This document shows, in pieces, positions 23,891 to 32,633 of a stretch of 64,000 nucleotides of DNA; positions within the stretch are counted from its first letter, which is position 1; each line of letters begins with the position of its first letter. The notes under the pieces were generated by a model. The model was not told where the DNA came from. It saw nothing but the letters and a program-made list of their open reading frames with translations, and searched no databases. The position numbers and the translations under genes are program-made. The DNA comes from Rhodospirillum rubrum ATCC 11170 (GTDB lineage: Bacteria > Pseudomonadota > Alphaproteobacteria > Rhodospirillales > Rhodospirillaceae): positions 1,783,001 through 1,847,000 of the forward strand of contig NC_007643.1 in assembly GCF_000013085.1 (NCBI RefSeq). Direction: 5' to 3'.

Positions 23891-25464
23891 ACTCGCCGGG
23901 CGTTCTTTTTCGCCTGCGCCGTCTGCTGCGCACCCAGTCGCTGGTGCTGGGCGCCCTGGCCGTTGGCATCGGTCTGCTGGTCGGGGCGGGCACCGTGGCC
24001 TTTCGCGAGGCCATCGATCTGGTGCAGACGCTGTTTTATGGCGGCGATGATCTTTACCTTGCCCGTCTCGCCCGGAGTCTGCCCGGCTGGCTGGTGGTTC
24101 TTGGGCCCACGGCCGGCGGTCTGCTGGTCGGGCTTTATTACGCCAAGGTGATGCCGGGCGGCAAACCCCAGGGCGTGGCCCAGGTGATCGGCGCGGTGGC
24201 GCGGACGGGGGGACGGATGCGGGCCGGCGACGGCGTTCTCGCCGCTTGTGGCAGCGCCTTGTCCCTGGGCTGCGGCGCCTCGGTCGGGCGCGAGGGCCCG
24301 GCCGTCCACTTGGGGGCGGCCTTGGCCGCCGGGCTGGCGGGCCGGCTGCGCCTTGGCCCCGGTCTGGCGCGTACCGTGCTGGGCTGCGGCGTGGCAGCGG
24401 CGGTGGCGGCGTCGTTCAATGCGCCGATCGCCGGGGCGCTGTTCGCCGGCGAGGTGGTGATCGGCCATTACGCCCTGTCGGCCTTCGCGCCGATCGTCGT
24501 CTCCAGCGTGGTGGCGACGGTGCTGTCGCGCGGTTGGTTTGGCGATTTTCCCGCGTTCATCCTGCCGCATCTGACCCTGGCCTCGGCCTGGGAGTTCCCG
24601 GCCTTCGTCGTGCTGGGCGGCTTGTGCGGATTGGTCGCCGTGGCCTTCATGCGCGGGGTTTTCCTGGCCGGCGGTTTGGCCTCCGCCCTGCGCCTACCGG
24701 TGGTGTTGCGGCCGATGGTGGCGGGGGCGCTGGTCGGTCTGCTCGCCCTGGTCCTGCCCGAAGTTCTGGGGGTTGGCTATGAGGCGACCGATCAGGTGCT
24801 GAAGGGGGCCTATCATCTTGATCTGCTGCTTCCCCTGATCCTCGCCAAGCTGGCGGCTTCGGTGATCTGCCTGGGCTTTGGCTTCGGCGGCGGGGTTTTT
24901 AGCCCCTCCTTGACCCTGGGCGCCTTGGTTGGCGGCGCCTTCGGGCTGGCGATCGCCCTGGTGGCCCCGGTTTCGGCGTCGGGCGCCTATGCCCTGATCG
25001 GCATGGGCGCCCTGTCTGCGGCGGTGCTGGGCGCGCCGATTTCCACCACCTTGATCGTTTTCGAGCTGACCGGAGACTACGCCTTGTCGGTGGGAACCAT
25101 GGTCGCCGCCGTGGTCGCCGGGGCGCTCAGCCGGCAGATCTGCGGCCATCTGTCGTTCTTTCGCTGGCAATTGGCCAAGCAGGGGATCGATCTCGAGGTG
25201 CCCAAGGCCGAGGGGGTGTTGCGGGTATTGCGCATCGGCGATCTGACGTGGTCGGCGCCGCCACAGCGGCCGGCGGGTGGGGCGGCCCTGGTCAGCGTCA
25301 CCGCCGAGGAAACCCTGGCCGTTGCCCTGGCCCGGCTCAGGCAGAGTGGAGCCGAGGGGCTGGTGGTGGTCGATGACCAGGGGCGGCCGATCGGCGGTTT
25401 GCGCGAAACGGATCTGGCCTGGGCCTGCGTGCGGGCCCTCGACGAGGCGGAGGGCGACCGATAA
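23881..25464 (+). CDS. ClC-family chloride channel or Cl-/H+ antiporter with C-terminal CBS-like region
   Basis: Start at ATG 23881 inside the end of the preceding gene; 527 residues. Around ten hydrophobic segments fill residues 20-425. Selectivity-filter motifs are present: GREGPAVHLGAA with the gating Glu, GFGFGGGVFSPSLTLGALVG, and the late GAPISTTLIVFELTGDY. The first filter motif GSGIP is replaced by PGGKPQGV, as in some bacterial ClC branches. The C-terminal 90 residues, after RVLRIGDLTWSA, look like a CBS half-domain (LVVVDDQGRPIGGLRETDL). It moves chloride across the inner membrane; channel versus exchanger cannot be decided. Confidence 0.87.
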   Translation: MQLNSPGVLFRLRRLLRTQSLVLGALAVGIGLLVGAGTVAFREAIDLVQTLFYGGDDLYLARLARSLPGWLVVLGPTAGGLLVGLYYAKVMPGGKPQGVAQVIGAVARTGGRMRAGDGVLAACGSALSLGCGASVGREGPAVHLGAALAAGLAGRLRLGPGLARTVLGCGVAAAVAASFNAPIAGALFAGEVVIGHYALSAFAPIVVSSVVATVLSRGWFGDFPAFILPHLTLASAWEFPAFVVLGGLCGLVAVAFMRGVFLAGGLASALRLPVVLRPMVAGALVGLLALVLPEVLGVGYEATDQVLKGAYHLDLLLPLILAKLAASVICLGFGFGGGVFSPSLTLGALVGGAFGLAIALVAPVSASGAYALIGMGALSAAVLGAPISTTLIVFELTGDYALSVGTMVAAVVAGALSRQICGHLSFFRWQLAKQGIDLEVPKAEGVLRVLRIGDLTWSAPPQRPAGGAALVSVTAEETLAVALARLRQSGAEGLVVVDDQGRPIGGLRETDLAWACVRALDEAEGDR

Positions 25465-25529
25465 ACCGGCATCGGCAGAAGAGGGGCGCAAATCGTCGTC
25501 GCGCTTTGGTCCAGAGTGCCCGGGATTTG

Positions 25530-25901
25530 CTAAGGCGCCTGTTCGGAAAGGGGCGGGGGGGCGGTTTCGGCCACCGGGGAATTATCCAAAGGCGTGCGTT
25601 GGTGGTCCTTCAGGGTGGACAGCGTGGTACGCAATTCCTCGCCCAGGACCTGCTGGGTCAGCGCCAGATCATAGCGCGCCTGCAGGTTCATCCAATAAAG
25701 CGCTGTGGTGTCGAAAAACCGGGCCAGCCGCAAGGCCGTATCGGCGGTGATCGAGCGCTGCCCCGATAAAATGGCGCTGATGCGATTGGGCGGCACCGCC
25801 AGGGCCCGGGCAAGCTGATTGATGCCAAGGCGGTTGGGCTCCATGAACCGCCGCGCCAGGGTTTCCCCCGGATGATGTGGTTTGTCGTCCGGCGCGGACA
25901 T
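25530..25901 (-). CDS. HigA-family XRE antitoxin-like regulator, no toxin gene beside it
   Basis: 123 residues. HPGETLARRFMEPNRLGINQ, LARALAVPPNRISAILSGQR and ADTALRLARFFDTTALYWMN match the HigA/VapI addiction-module antidote family, a helix-turn-helix that represses its own operon. In higBA loci a RelE-like toxin of about 90 residues normally lies directly upstream. Here the 177 bases upstream (to uvrD) contain no such frame and downstream lies the ClC gene, so it is an orphan. The Pro-rich C-terminal tail is not conserved in the family. Confidence 0.85.
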   Translation of the reverse strand: MSAPDDKPHHPGETLARRFMEPNRLGINQLARALAVPPNRISAILSGQRSITADTALRLARFFDTTALYWMNLQARYDLALTQQVLGEELRTTLSTLKDHQRTPLDNSPVAETAPPPLSEQAP

Positions 25902-26078
25902 CGGCTCCTCCGGTTCCTAAGGTAGGGGTAGAATAGCCGAGCCGGCCTTTCGCGCAAGCTCGCTTGCGGTCTTCCCGGCGCAATCGGTGGCGCGACGGGC
26001 CGTGGGGCTTTCGTTGGGCGCCCCGCCTGCCTATTGTGGGGGAAACCCCGCTCCCCCTGTTTTCATGATTACGGTGCC

Positions 26079-28385
26079 ATGGACGATCCCTTCGAGCTTG
26101 ACGAGCCGTCGCCTCCCGCCCCCCGTTTCCAGGGAGCCGAGCCGCCGTGGCTTGCCGGCCTTAATCCCGAGCAGCGCGCTGCCGTCACCACCACCGATGG
26201 CCCGGTGCTGGTGCTGTCGGGGGCGGGGACCGGCAAGACCCGGGTGCTGACGGCCCGCCTCGCCCAGATCCTGGCCACCCGGCCGGTGCGGCCCTGGCAG
26301 GTGCTGGCGGTGACCTTCACCAACCGCGCCGCCCGCGAGATGCGCGAGCGCGCCGGGGCGATGATCGGCCCCATGGCCGAACAGGTGTGGCTTGGCACTT
26401 TCCATGCCCTGGGCGTGCGCATGCTGCGCCGTCACGGCGATTTGGTCGGCTTGCGCTCGGGTTTCACCATTCTTGATGCCGACGATCAACTGCGCCTGCT
26501 CAAGCAGATCCTGGAAGCCGAGGGGATCGATACCAAGAAATGGACGCCCCAGGCGGGGATGGGGCTGATCCAGCGCTGGAAGGACAAGGGGCTGCTGCCC
26601 GAGGCGGTTCCCGCCGGCGACGGCGGGCGGGAGTATGCGGGCGGACGGGCGGTTGATCTGTACAAGCAGTATCAACAACGGCTGGCGGTGGTGAACGCCG
26701 CCGATTTCGGCGATCTGCTGCTGCACTGCCTGACCATCTTCACCAAGCATCCCGATGTTCTGGCCGATTATTCCAAGATGTTTCACTACATCCTGGTCGA
26801 TGAGTATCAAGATACCAACGTCGCCCAATACCTGTGGCTGCGCCTGCTGGCGCGCGGCCATGGCAATATCTGCTGCGTTGGCGATGACGATCAGTCGATC
26901 TATTCCTGGCGCGGCGCCGAGGTTGGCAACATCTTGCGCTTCGAGGCCGATTTCCCCGGGGCGACGGTGGTGCGCCTGGAACGCAATTATCGCTCGACGC
27001 CGACCATTCTGGCCGCCGCCAGCGGCCTGATCCGCCATAACAAGGGGCGGCTGGGCAAGGATCTGCGGGCGGGGGAGGGCGACGAGGCCGGCGACGCGGT
27101 GATCGTGCGCGGGCTGTGGGATGGCGAGGAGGAGGCGCGCCGGGTCGTCGATGACATCGAGACCCGCCAACGCGCCGGCGATCGCCTGAACGGCATGGCG
27201 GTGCTGGTGCGTGCCGGCTTTCAGACCCGCGCCTTCGAAGAGCGGTTGATCCTGGCCGGCGTCCCCTATCGGGTGGTCGGCGGCGCGCGTTTCTACGAGC
27301 GCCAGGAAATCCGCGACGCCATCGCCTATCTGCGTCTGGTCGCCCAACCCGACGACAGCCTGGCCTTCGAGCGCATTATCAATCTGCCGCGCCGCGGCCT
27401 TGGCGATGCCAGTCTGCAGACGCTGATGCGGGCATCGCGGATGGCCTCGATCAGCCTGATGCGCGCCGCCCGCGAGGCGATCGAGACCGACGAGTTGCGG
27501 CCCCAGGCCCGCAAGGCCTTGCGCGCTTTCCTCGACGACATGGGGCGCTGGCGGTCCCTGGCCGATGCCATGGCGCCCGACGAACTCTGCGGGACGGTGC
27601 TTGATGAAAGCGGCTATCTGGAGATGTGGCGCAAGGATAAATCGCCCGATGCCCAAGGCCGGGTGGAAAACCTCAAGGAACTGGTTTCGGCGCTGAAGGA
27701 ATTCGAAAGCCTGGGCGCCTTCCTGGAGCATGTGTCGCTGGTCATGGACAACGAGGCCCGCGCCACCGAGGACGCGGTGACCCTGATGACGCTGCATGCG
27801 GCCAAGGGCCTGGAATTCGATACGGTCTTCCTGCCCGGCTGGGAGGAGGAGATTTTCCCCCACCGCCGCGCCCTCGACGAAAACGGCGCCGAGGCCCTGG
27901 AGGAGGAGCGGCGCTTGGCCTATGTCGGGCTGACCCGGGCGCGCAAACGGGCGATCATCAGCTTCGTCGCCAACCGCCGGGTCTATAACGAATGGCGGGC
28001 CTGCCTGCCCAGCCGCTTCATCGACGAACTGCCGCCTGAGGTGGTCGAACGCGACAGCGCCAGCGGCGTTTACGGCTCGGGCGCTCAAGGCTATGCCGAC
28101 GCGCCCGGCGGCTGGGGGCGGCTGGGCGGTCCGGGAAGCTGGGGCGGTGGCTGGGGCAACGCCGCGCCGGCCCGCGTGCCGGCGGCGGGCGACACCCCGT
28201 GGCAAACCCGCGACCGCAGCGGCGACGACCAGCCGAGCCTTCGCCCCGGGGACCGGGTGTTCCACGATAAATTCGGTGGGGGAACCGTTCTGGCCGCCGA
28301 TCAGGGCCGGCTGGAGATCGATTTCGATAAGGCTGGCATCAAGAAGGTGATGGGGGGATTCGTCCGCAAAGCCGAGGGCACGTAA
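26079..28385 (+). CDS. uvrD: UvrD/PcrA superfamily 1 DNA helicase
   Basis: Start at ATG 26079; 768 residues. Motif Ia and Walker A LSGAGTGKTRVL (about 47-58), TFTNRAAREM, LGTFHALGVRML, ILVDEYQDTN (Walker B), GDDDQSIYSWRGA, RLERNYRST, VTLMTLHAAKGLEFD and YVGLTRARKRA. The last 90 residues are a Gly-rich linker and the PcrA/UvrD C-terminal barrel (GDRVFHDKFGGGTVLAAD). It unwinds DNA 3' to 5' in nucleotide excision and mismatch repair and at stalled replication or transcription. It is a single gene with convergent hypothetical 28569-28982 downstream. Confidence 0.95.
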   Translation: MDDPFELDEPSPPAPRFQGAEPPWLAGLNPEQRAAVTTTDGPVLVLSGAGTGKTRVLTARLAQILATRPVRPWQVLAVTFTNRAAREMRERAGAMIGPMAEQVWLGTFHALGVRMLRRHGDLVGLRSGFTILDADDQLRLLKQILEAEGIDTKKWTPQAGMGLIQRWKDKGLLPEAVPAGDGGREYAGGRAVDLYKQYQQRLAVVNAADFGDLLLHCLTIFTKHPDVLADYSKMFHYILVDEYQDTNVAQYLWLRLLARGHGNICCVGDDDQSIYSWRGAEVGNILRFEADFPGATVVRLERNYRSTPTILAAASGLIRHNKGRLGKDLRAGEGDEAGDAVIVRGLWDGEEEARRVVDDIETRQRAGDRLNGMAVLVRAGFQTRAFEERLILAGVPYRVVGGARFYERQEIRDAIAYLRLVAQPDDSLAFERIINLPRRGLGDASLQTLMRASRMASISLMRAAREAIETDELRPQARKALRAFLDDMGRWRSLADAMAPDELCGTVLDESGYLEMWRKDKSPDAQGRVENLKELVSALKEFESLGAFLEHVSLVMDNEARATEDAVTLMTLHAAKGLEFDTVFLPGWEEEIFPHRRALDENGAEALEEERRLAYVGLTRARKRAIISFVANRRVYNEWRACLPSRFIDELPPEVVERDSASGVYGSGAQGYADAPGGWGRLGGPGSWGGGWGNAAPARVPAAGDTPWQTRDRSGDDQPSLRPGDRVFHDKFGGGTVLAADQGRLEIDFDKAGIKKVMGGFVRKAEGT

Positions 28386-28568
28386 GGATCGCCCGCCCTT
28401 TTGGGGCGTTTGAGCCAAAGCCAACACCCCGCCGCCCGGCAATCAGGCGGCGGATGACCATGGCTGGACGCGCGACGGTTTTCCTGCCGGCGAGCGTAAG
28501 AGAGGGGCCCTCTGAAGAAAGGTGCCCTCTGCGGTCTTTGGGTCTTTCTTTGCGGGGACGTGACCCGC

Positions 28569-28982
28569 TTAGGCCGTGCGCAACCGCGGCGGTGGTCGGC
28601 GCGCTTCTTCAAACAGGCGCTCGGCCCATTCGGTCAGTCCCAGCAGTTCCCGGTCTTCCGGTGTCTGGCCGGTGGCGGTGGCGCGTTCGGCGGCATCAAG
28701 GAAATCGAGCAGGCCCGGCGGCGACGCGCTTTCGGGGTTTGCCGGGTCGTTTTCTTGCAAGGCCACCTCGCGCAGCATTTCCACCAATTGACGGGAATGA
28801 TCCAGGTGATAGGAAAAATCTCCGCTATCAGCCGATCGGTCGGCGGAAACATAGGTTCCGATCAACTGGGAGAGAAGCCAGGAGATTCGGTTTCTTGGAC
28901 TGAGGACCTCCATGGGAGGCTCCACCATTTCGCTGTTTAGTCGGGGCTTTTCACGAAACTCGGATGCGTTGTCCTCGATCAT
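28569..28982 (-). CDS. Hypothetical protein
   Basis: 137 residues, ATG at 28982. Acidic and helical, with no signal peptide or membrane segment. Recognisable features are only local: RISWLLSQLIGTYVSADRSA, a central LVEMLREVALQENDP and a basic, Pro-rich end. I do not recognise a family. The GC-rich codon use fits the host. It is convergent with uvrD and stands alone; the 253 bases upstream are AT-rich around 29025-29090 and may hold its promoter. Confidence 0.55.
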   Translation of the reverse strand: MIEDNASEFREKPRLNSEMVEPPMEVLSPRNRISWLLSQLIGTYVSADRSADSGDFSYHLDHSRQLVEMLREVALQENDPANPESASPPGLLDFLDAAERATATGQTPEDRELLGLTEWAERLFEEARRPPPRLRTA

Positions 28983-29235
28983 GTCCGGTAGCCTTTTTCT
29001 TAGACGGTTTGACGAGTCTTTCCGGAGATTACACCATAAACTTATAAGTGAATAAATGGTTCCTTGATCTTCACAAAAAAGATCGGGTTTCCCAGTGGGG
29101 CAGGGGGTCTTCTATTCCCCTTGAGCGCGAAGTGTCTTTTCGCCGCATCCGGACAGCAGGGCGTCCCCCGTAGTTCGCGACAGGGGAATAAAGGGTCCGC
29201 TTTACTTCTGTAAAGAGAAGCTTTTCTGAAGTTTT

Positions 29236-29721
29236 TCAGGACTTGTCTTGGATCGGCGAAGCGATCGCTTCATCTTGGGCGAGCGACGCCGTGGCGTCGG
29301 TCTGGCCGAGCGACGCGGTCGCTTCGGTATGGGTGAGCGAAGCGGTTGCTTCGACTAGATCGTCCTGGGCCCGGCGGCGGGCGTGTTTTTCACGGATGCG
29401 CAGCCAGCGGCTGGCTTGGCACCGGCAACGATCGCGCAGGCAATCCAGGGCCTCGGCGATCGGTTGGCCGGCATGGGAGAGCAGGGGCACGCAATCGATG
29501 CGCGCCAGATGGGCGGCGCTTTGGGGGTCGACGCTGGCGGCGAAGATGAACTGGCAGCCGGCGAGCAGGGTCAGCGAGGTATCGGGATCGGCTTTGCTCA
29601 GGCTATGGACGGCGAGGGGCACGCTGCCTTCCTCGGAAACCTCGTAGATCATCAGGTGGCCGGCGCGAAGCGGCGGACGGTCGATCCGCGCCAGATCGGA
29701 GGTGGCGAAGGCGACCCGCAT
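29236..29721 (-). CDS. NifX/NafY-like FeMo-cofactor-binding domain protein with C-terminal 9-residue repeats
   Basis: 161 residues. The first 95 follow the dinitrogenase iron-molybdenum cofactor domain pattern: RVAFATSDL at the start, HLMIYEV, then GCQFIFAASVDPQSAAHL and GQPIAEALDCLRDRCRC. Family members carry or insert FeMo-co or its precursors. The C-terminal 36 residues are four 9-residue repeats of the form (E/D)ATASLxxx, unusual for the family. The gene lies 111 bases downstream of the molbindin gene on the same strand, supporting a molybdenum-related role. No nif structural genes are in the window. Confidence 0.65.
   Translation of the reverse strand: MRVAFATSDLARIDRPPLRAGHLMIYEVSEEGSVPLAVHSLSKADPDTSLTLLAGCQFIFAASVDPQSAAHLARIDCVPLLSHAGQPIAEALDCLRDRCRCQASRWLRIREKHARRRAQDDLVEATASLTHTEATASLGQTDATASLAQDEAIASPIQDKS
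29258..29352. repeat. Four 27-bp coding repeats, each with a 14-base palindrome
   Basis: Units spaced exactly 27 bases apart contain GAAGCGATCGCTTC (29258-29271, perfect palindrome), GACGCCGTGGCGTC (29285), GACGCGGTCGCTTC (29312) and GAAGCGGTTGCTTC (29339), the later ones near-palindromic. They encode the (E/D)ATAS repeats at the end of the NifX-like protein. Confidence 0.85.
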
Positions 29722-29757
29722 GGCTCGATCTGCTCCCCCTGCGCCGATAAGGACAGT

Positions 29758-29819
29758 CCCGCTTCCCGATCCCTCCGGCCCCGCGCCCTGAAGGGGGGGG
29801 CCGGAAAGCGGGAAGCGGG
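29758..29819. other. Large nested inverted repeat between molbindin and NifX-like genes
   Basis: Outer arms CCCGCTTCCCG and CGGGAAGCGGG enclose inner arms TCCGGCCCC and GGGGCCGGA, giving a long GC-rich stem-loop. There is no T run on either strand, so it may be an attenuator or mRNA-stabilising structure rather than a terminator. Confidence 0.6.
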
Positions 29820-29832
29820 GGTGATCAGGCTC

Positions 29833-30036
29833 TTACTTGCCGATCAGAACATCGGTGGCCTTGACGATGATGGTGACGGCATCGCCCGTGGTCAGACCAA
29901 GGTCGCTCACGGCTTCATTGGTGATCGACGAGGTGATGGTCTGGCCGCCGACATCGACTTTGACCGTGGCGTTGACGGCGCCTTCCTTGACGGAAATGAC
30001 CTTGCCGGAAAGCTGGTTGCGAGCGCTGATTTTCAT
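29833..30036 (-). CDS. mop: Molbindin (Mop/TOBE-domain molybdate-binding protein)
   Basis: A 67-residue single TOBE domain from ATG 30036: ISARNQLSGKVISVKEGAVN, then TVKVDVGGQTITSSIT, AVSDLGLTTGDAV and IIVKATDVLIGK. Molbindins assemble into hexamers that store molybdate (or tungstate) in the cytoplasm and buffer its supply to cofactor synthesis. The length and motif match Mop proteins exactly. A NifX-like gene follows on the same strand. No ModE-type operator is obvious upstream. Confidence 0.93.
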   Translation of the reverse strand: MKISARNQLSGKVISVKEGAVNATVKVDVGGQTITSSITNEAVSDLGLTTGDAVTIIVKATDVLIGK

Positions 30037-30202
30037 GGAACGATCCTGCTTCGGTGAAAAATAGGAACACGACGAACCACCGGGAGAGATCCCCGGGGCT
30101 CGCCTCAAAGTAGACGCCTCGGCCAGCAAGAGCCTATGAAAAAGTGCTTCGCTTTCGGGCGTCTGTCAATCCACTGATGCAATTTCATGCATAAGAGGCC
30201 GC

Positions 30203-31129
30203 TTACGGCGCGGATCCCTCGCCAAAAAGCAAGCCGAGAAAGGTTTCCAATACCAGATTGGGGTGGCCACCCTTGCGGGTTATGGCGACGAATTCCACGC
30301 TGTAGTGATGGGTTTGGGGCAAAAGCGCGCGCATGACCCCGCGTTCGACCCACTGGCGGGCGTAATGGGTGGGAAGAAAGCCAAGGTAGCATCCCGTCAG
30401 CACCAGAAAGGCTACGCCTTCGCGGTCGGTGGCGGTGGCGGTGACCTTCAGGCCGCGGTGCAGGGTTTCGGCGGCGCCGTGGCGCTCCAGAGTCGGGGCG
30501 ACCGCATCGGCCGCCGCCACCTGGGCGGCCGAGACCGCCGCCTCGGGCAGGGCGAACAACGGATGCCCCTCGCCGCAAAACAACCGCGAGTCCTCGTCAT
30601 AGAGCGCGACCTCGCTCAGCCCGGGCAGGCGCCGTCCGCGCGGCACCACCCCGACCTGAAGCCGGCCGTCAAGCACGCCGCGCTCGATCTCGTTGGGCGG
30701 GATCATGCGAATGCTCACCCGCACCTCGGGGGCGCGGTGCTTGAGGGCGCGCAGGGCGTCGGTCACCCGCATGCGCGGCAGGGTCACCAGATTATCGGTG
30801 ATGCCGATGGCCAGATCGCCGCGCAGACTGGAATGCAGGGCGTTGATTTCGGCGCGGAAGCTCTCCAGGGCGGCGAGCAGGCGCAAGGTGGCGTCAAGAA
30901 CCCGTTTGCCCTCGTCGGTCAGCAGGAAACCGGCGCGGCCGCGCCGACAGAGCCGCAGGCCAAGCCGGCGTTCCAGATCGGCCATATGCAGGCTGATCGC
31001 CGCCCGGCCGATGTTCAATTCAACCTCGGCCGCCGAGAAGCCGCCGCATTCGGCCACGGTGCGGAAAACCTTGAGCAGGCGGATATCGATATCCGAAAGC
31101 GGCGGCGGCGGCCGGGACGGGAGCGGCAT
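30203..31129 (-). CDS. LysR-family transcriptional regulator
   Basis: Start at ATG 31129; the frame stays open upstream but without family resemblance. 308 residues. N-terminal winged helix-turn-helix at about 13-75 (LKVFRTVAECGGFSAAEVEL, AAISLHMADLERRLG, FLLTDEGKRVLD). The effector-binding domain covers about 100-300. It is divergent from the aminotransferase gene across 142 bases, the usual layout in which a LysR protein controls the neighbouring catabolic genes, here aminotransferase and mmsA. The ligand is unknown; beta-alanine or a related amine is a reasonable guess from context. Confidence 0.87.
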   Translation of the reverse strand: MPLPSRPPPPLSDIDIRLLKVFRTVAECGGFSAAEVELNIGRAAISLHMADLERRLGLRLCRRGRAGFLLTDEGKRVLDATLRLLAALESFRAEINALHSSLRGDLAIGITDNLVTLPRMRVTDALRALKHRAPEVRVSIRMIPPNEIERGVLDGRLQVGVVPRGRRLPGLSEVALYDEDSRLFCGEGHPLFALPEAAVSAAQVAAADAVAPTLERHGAAETLHRGLKVTATATDREGVAFLVLTGCYLGFLPTHYARQWVERGVMRALLPQTHHYSVEFVAITRKGGHPNLVLETFLGLLFGEGSAP

Positions 31130-31271
31130 AGGTAAGCGTTTCCTTGAGTGAAGATTGAAAACTCTGAATTTAACCCAGGGTATCCCCGCGTGCAGTCTGC
31201 TGTCCATCCCGCGCCGCCCCGGCCTTTGGCGCCCACTCCGGCGGAAGACCCCTTTTTTGAGGATAGCCTTG

Positions 31272-32615
31272 ATGAGCGATTTCGATCCGGCCCTGGCCGG
31301 TGGCCTGAGCCGCGCCGAGCTTGAGGCCCATTGGATGCCGTTTACCGCCAACCGCGAGTTCAAGGCCAATCCGCGCATGGTCGTTGGCGCCGAGGGGGTG
31401 CATTACATCGATGCCCGTGGCCGCAAGCTTTATGACAGCCTGTCGGGCCTGTGGTGCTGCGGCGCCGGTCATGGGCGGCGCGAGATCATTGAGGCGGTGA
31501 GCGCCCAGATCGCCGCGCTTGATTACGCGCCGGCCTTCCAGTTCGGTCATCCCAGCTCGTTCAAACTAGCCAATAAGGTGGCGTCGCTGACCCCGAAGGG
31601 GCTCGATCATGTCTTTTTCACCAATTCCGGGTCGGAATCGGTCGATACGGCGCTGAAGATGGCGCGGGCCTATTGGCGGCTGAAGGGCGAGCCGGCGCGG
31701 ACCAAGCTGATCGGCCGGGCCAAGGGCTATCACGGGGTGAACTTCGGCGGTCTGGGCGTTGGCGGCATCGGCGGCAATCGCAAGCTGTTTGGCGTCGGCA
31801 TCGATGCCGATCATCTGCCCCATACCATGCTGCCCGAAAACGCCTTCACCAAGGGCTGTCCCGAGACCGGCGCCGAGCTGGCCGATGCCCTGGAGGATCT
31901 GGTGGCGCTCCATGACGCCTCCAATATCGCCGCGGTGATCGTCGAACCTTTGGCCGGATCGACCGGGGTACTGCCGCCGCCCAAGGGCTATCTGCAACGC
32001 CTGCGCGCCATCTGCGACAAATACGGCATCTTGCTGATTTTCGACGAGGTCATCACCGGCTTTGGCCGCATGGGCGCGGCCTTCGGCGCCGACGCCTTCG
32101 GCGTGGTTCCCGATATCATGACCATCGCCAAGGGGCTGACCAACGGCGCGGTGCCGATGGGCGCCGTGGTCGCCAGCGGCGAGATCTATCGGACCTTCAT
32201 GGAAAACTCCGGCCCCGATCATCTGGTGGAGTTTCCCCACGGCTATACCTATTCGGCCCATCCGGTGGCCTGCGCCGCCGGCCTCGCCGCGCTTGAGATC
32301 TTTGAAAAGGACCAATTGGCCGCCCGGGCGGCGGCGCTGGCGCCCTATTTCGAAAACAGCCTGCATGGCCTGCGCGGCCTCAAGCACATCGTCGATATCC
32401 GCAATTATGGTTTGGCCGGGGCGGTGCAGATCGAAAACGCCCCCGGTCAGCCGGCCAAAAGACCCCTGGAGATCGGCCGCAAATGTTGGGAGGCGGGCTA
32501 TTACGTGCGCTTTGGCGGCGACAGCCTGCAATTCGGCCTGCCGTTCTTCAGCGAACCCGCGCAGATCGACGGCCTGATGAACGCCGTCGCCGATGCCGTT
32601 TCCTCTGTCGCCTGA
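31272..32615 (+). CDS. Omega-amino acid:pyruvate aminotransferase (class III, PLP)
   Basis: 447 residues, ATG at 31272. HWMPFTANREFKANPRMV is the signature opening of beta-alanine/omega-amino acid:pyruvate transaminases. SGSESVDTALKMARAYW and KGYHGVNFGG bind PLP phosphate, LIFDEVITGFGR holds the PLP-ring Asp, and TIAKGLTNGAVPMGAV holds the Schiff-base Lys. It would convert beta-alanine and pyruvate to malonate semialdehyde and alanine; the next gene, 18 bases downstream, could oxidise that product to acetyl-CoA. The divergent LysR gene probably regulates both. Confidence 0.88.
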   Translation: MSDFDPALAGGLSRAELEAHWMPFTANREFKANPRMVVGAEGVHYIDARGRKLYDSLSGLWCCGAGHGRREIIEAVSAQIAALDYAPAFQFGHPSSFKLANKVASLTPKGLDHVFFTNSGSESVDTALKMARAYWRLKGEPARTKLIGRAKGYHGVNFGGLGVGGIGGNRKLFGVGIDADHLPHTMLPENAFTKGCPETGAELADALEDLVALHDASNIAAVIVEPLAGSTGVLPPPKGYLQRLRAICDKYGILLIFDEVITGFGRMGAAFGADAFGVVPDIMTIAKGLTNGAVPMGAVVASGEIYRTFMENSGPDHLVEFPHGYTYSAHPVACAAGLAALEIFEKDQLAARAAALAPYFENSLHGLRGLKHIVDIRNYGLAGAVQIENAPGQPAKRPLEIGRKCWEAGYYVRFGGDSLQFGLPFFSEPAQIDGLMNAVADAVSSVA

Positions 32616-32633
32616 CCGGTTTGGATCGCTTTC

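Noticed and set aside
30037-30202. Region upstream of molbindin examined for a molybdenum-cofactor riboswitch
   Set aside because: Only one small CCGGG-type hairpin is visible; the conserved Moco RNA core is not recognisable.
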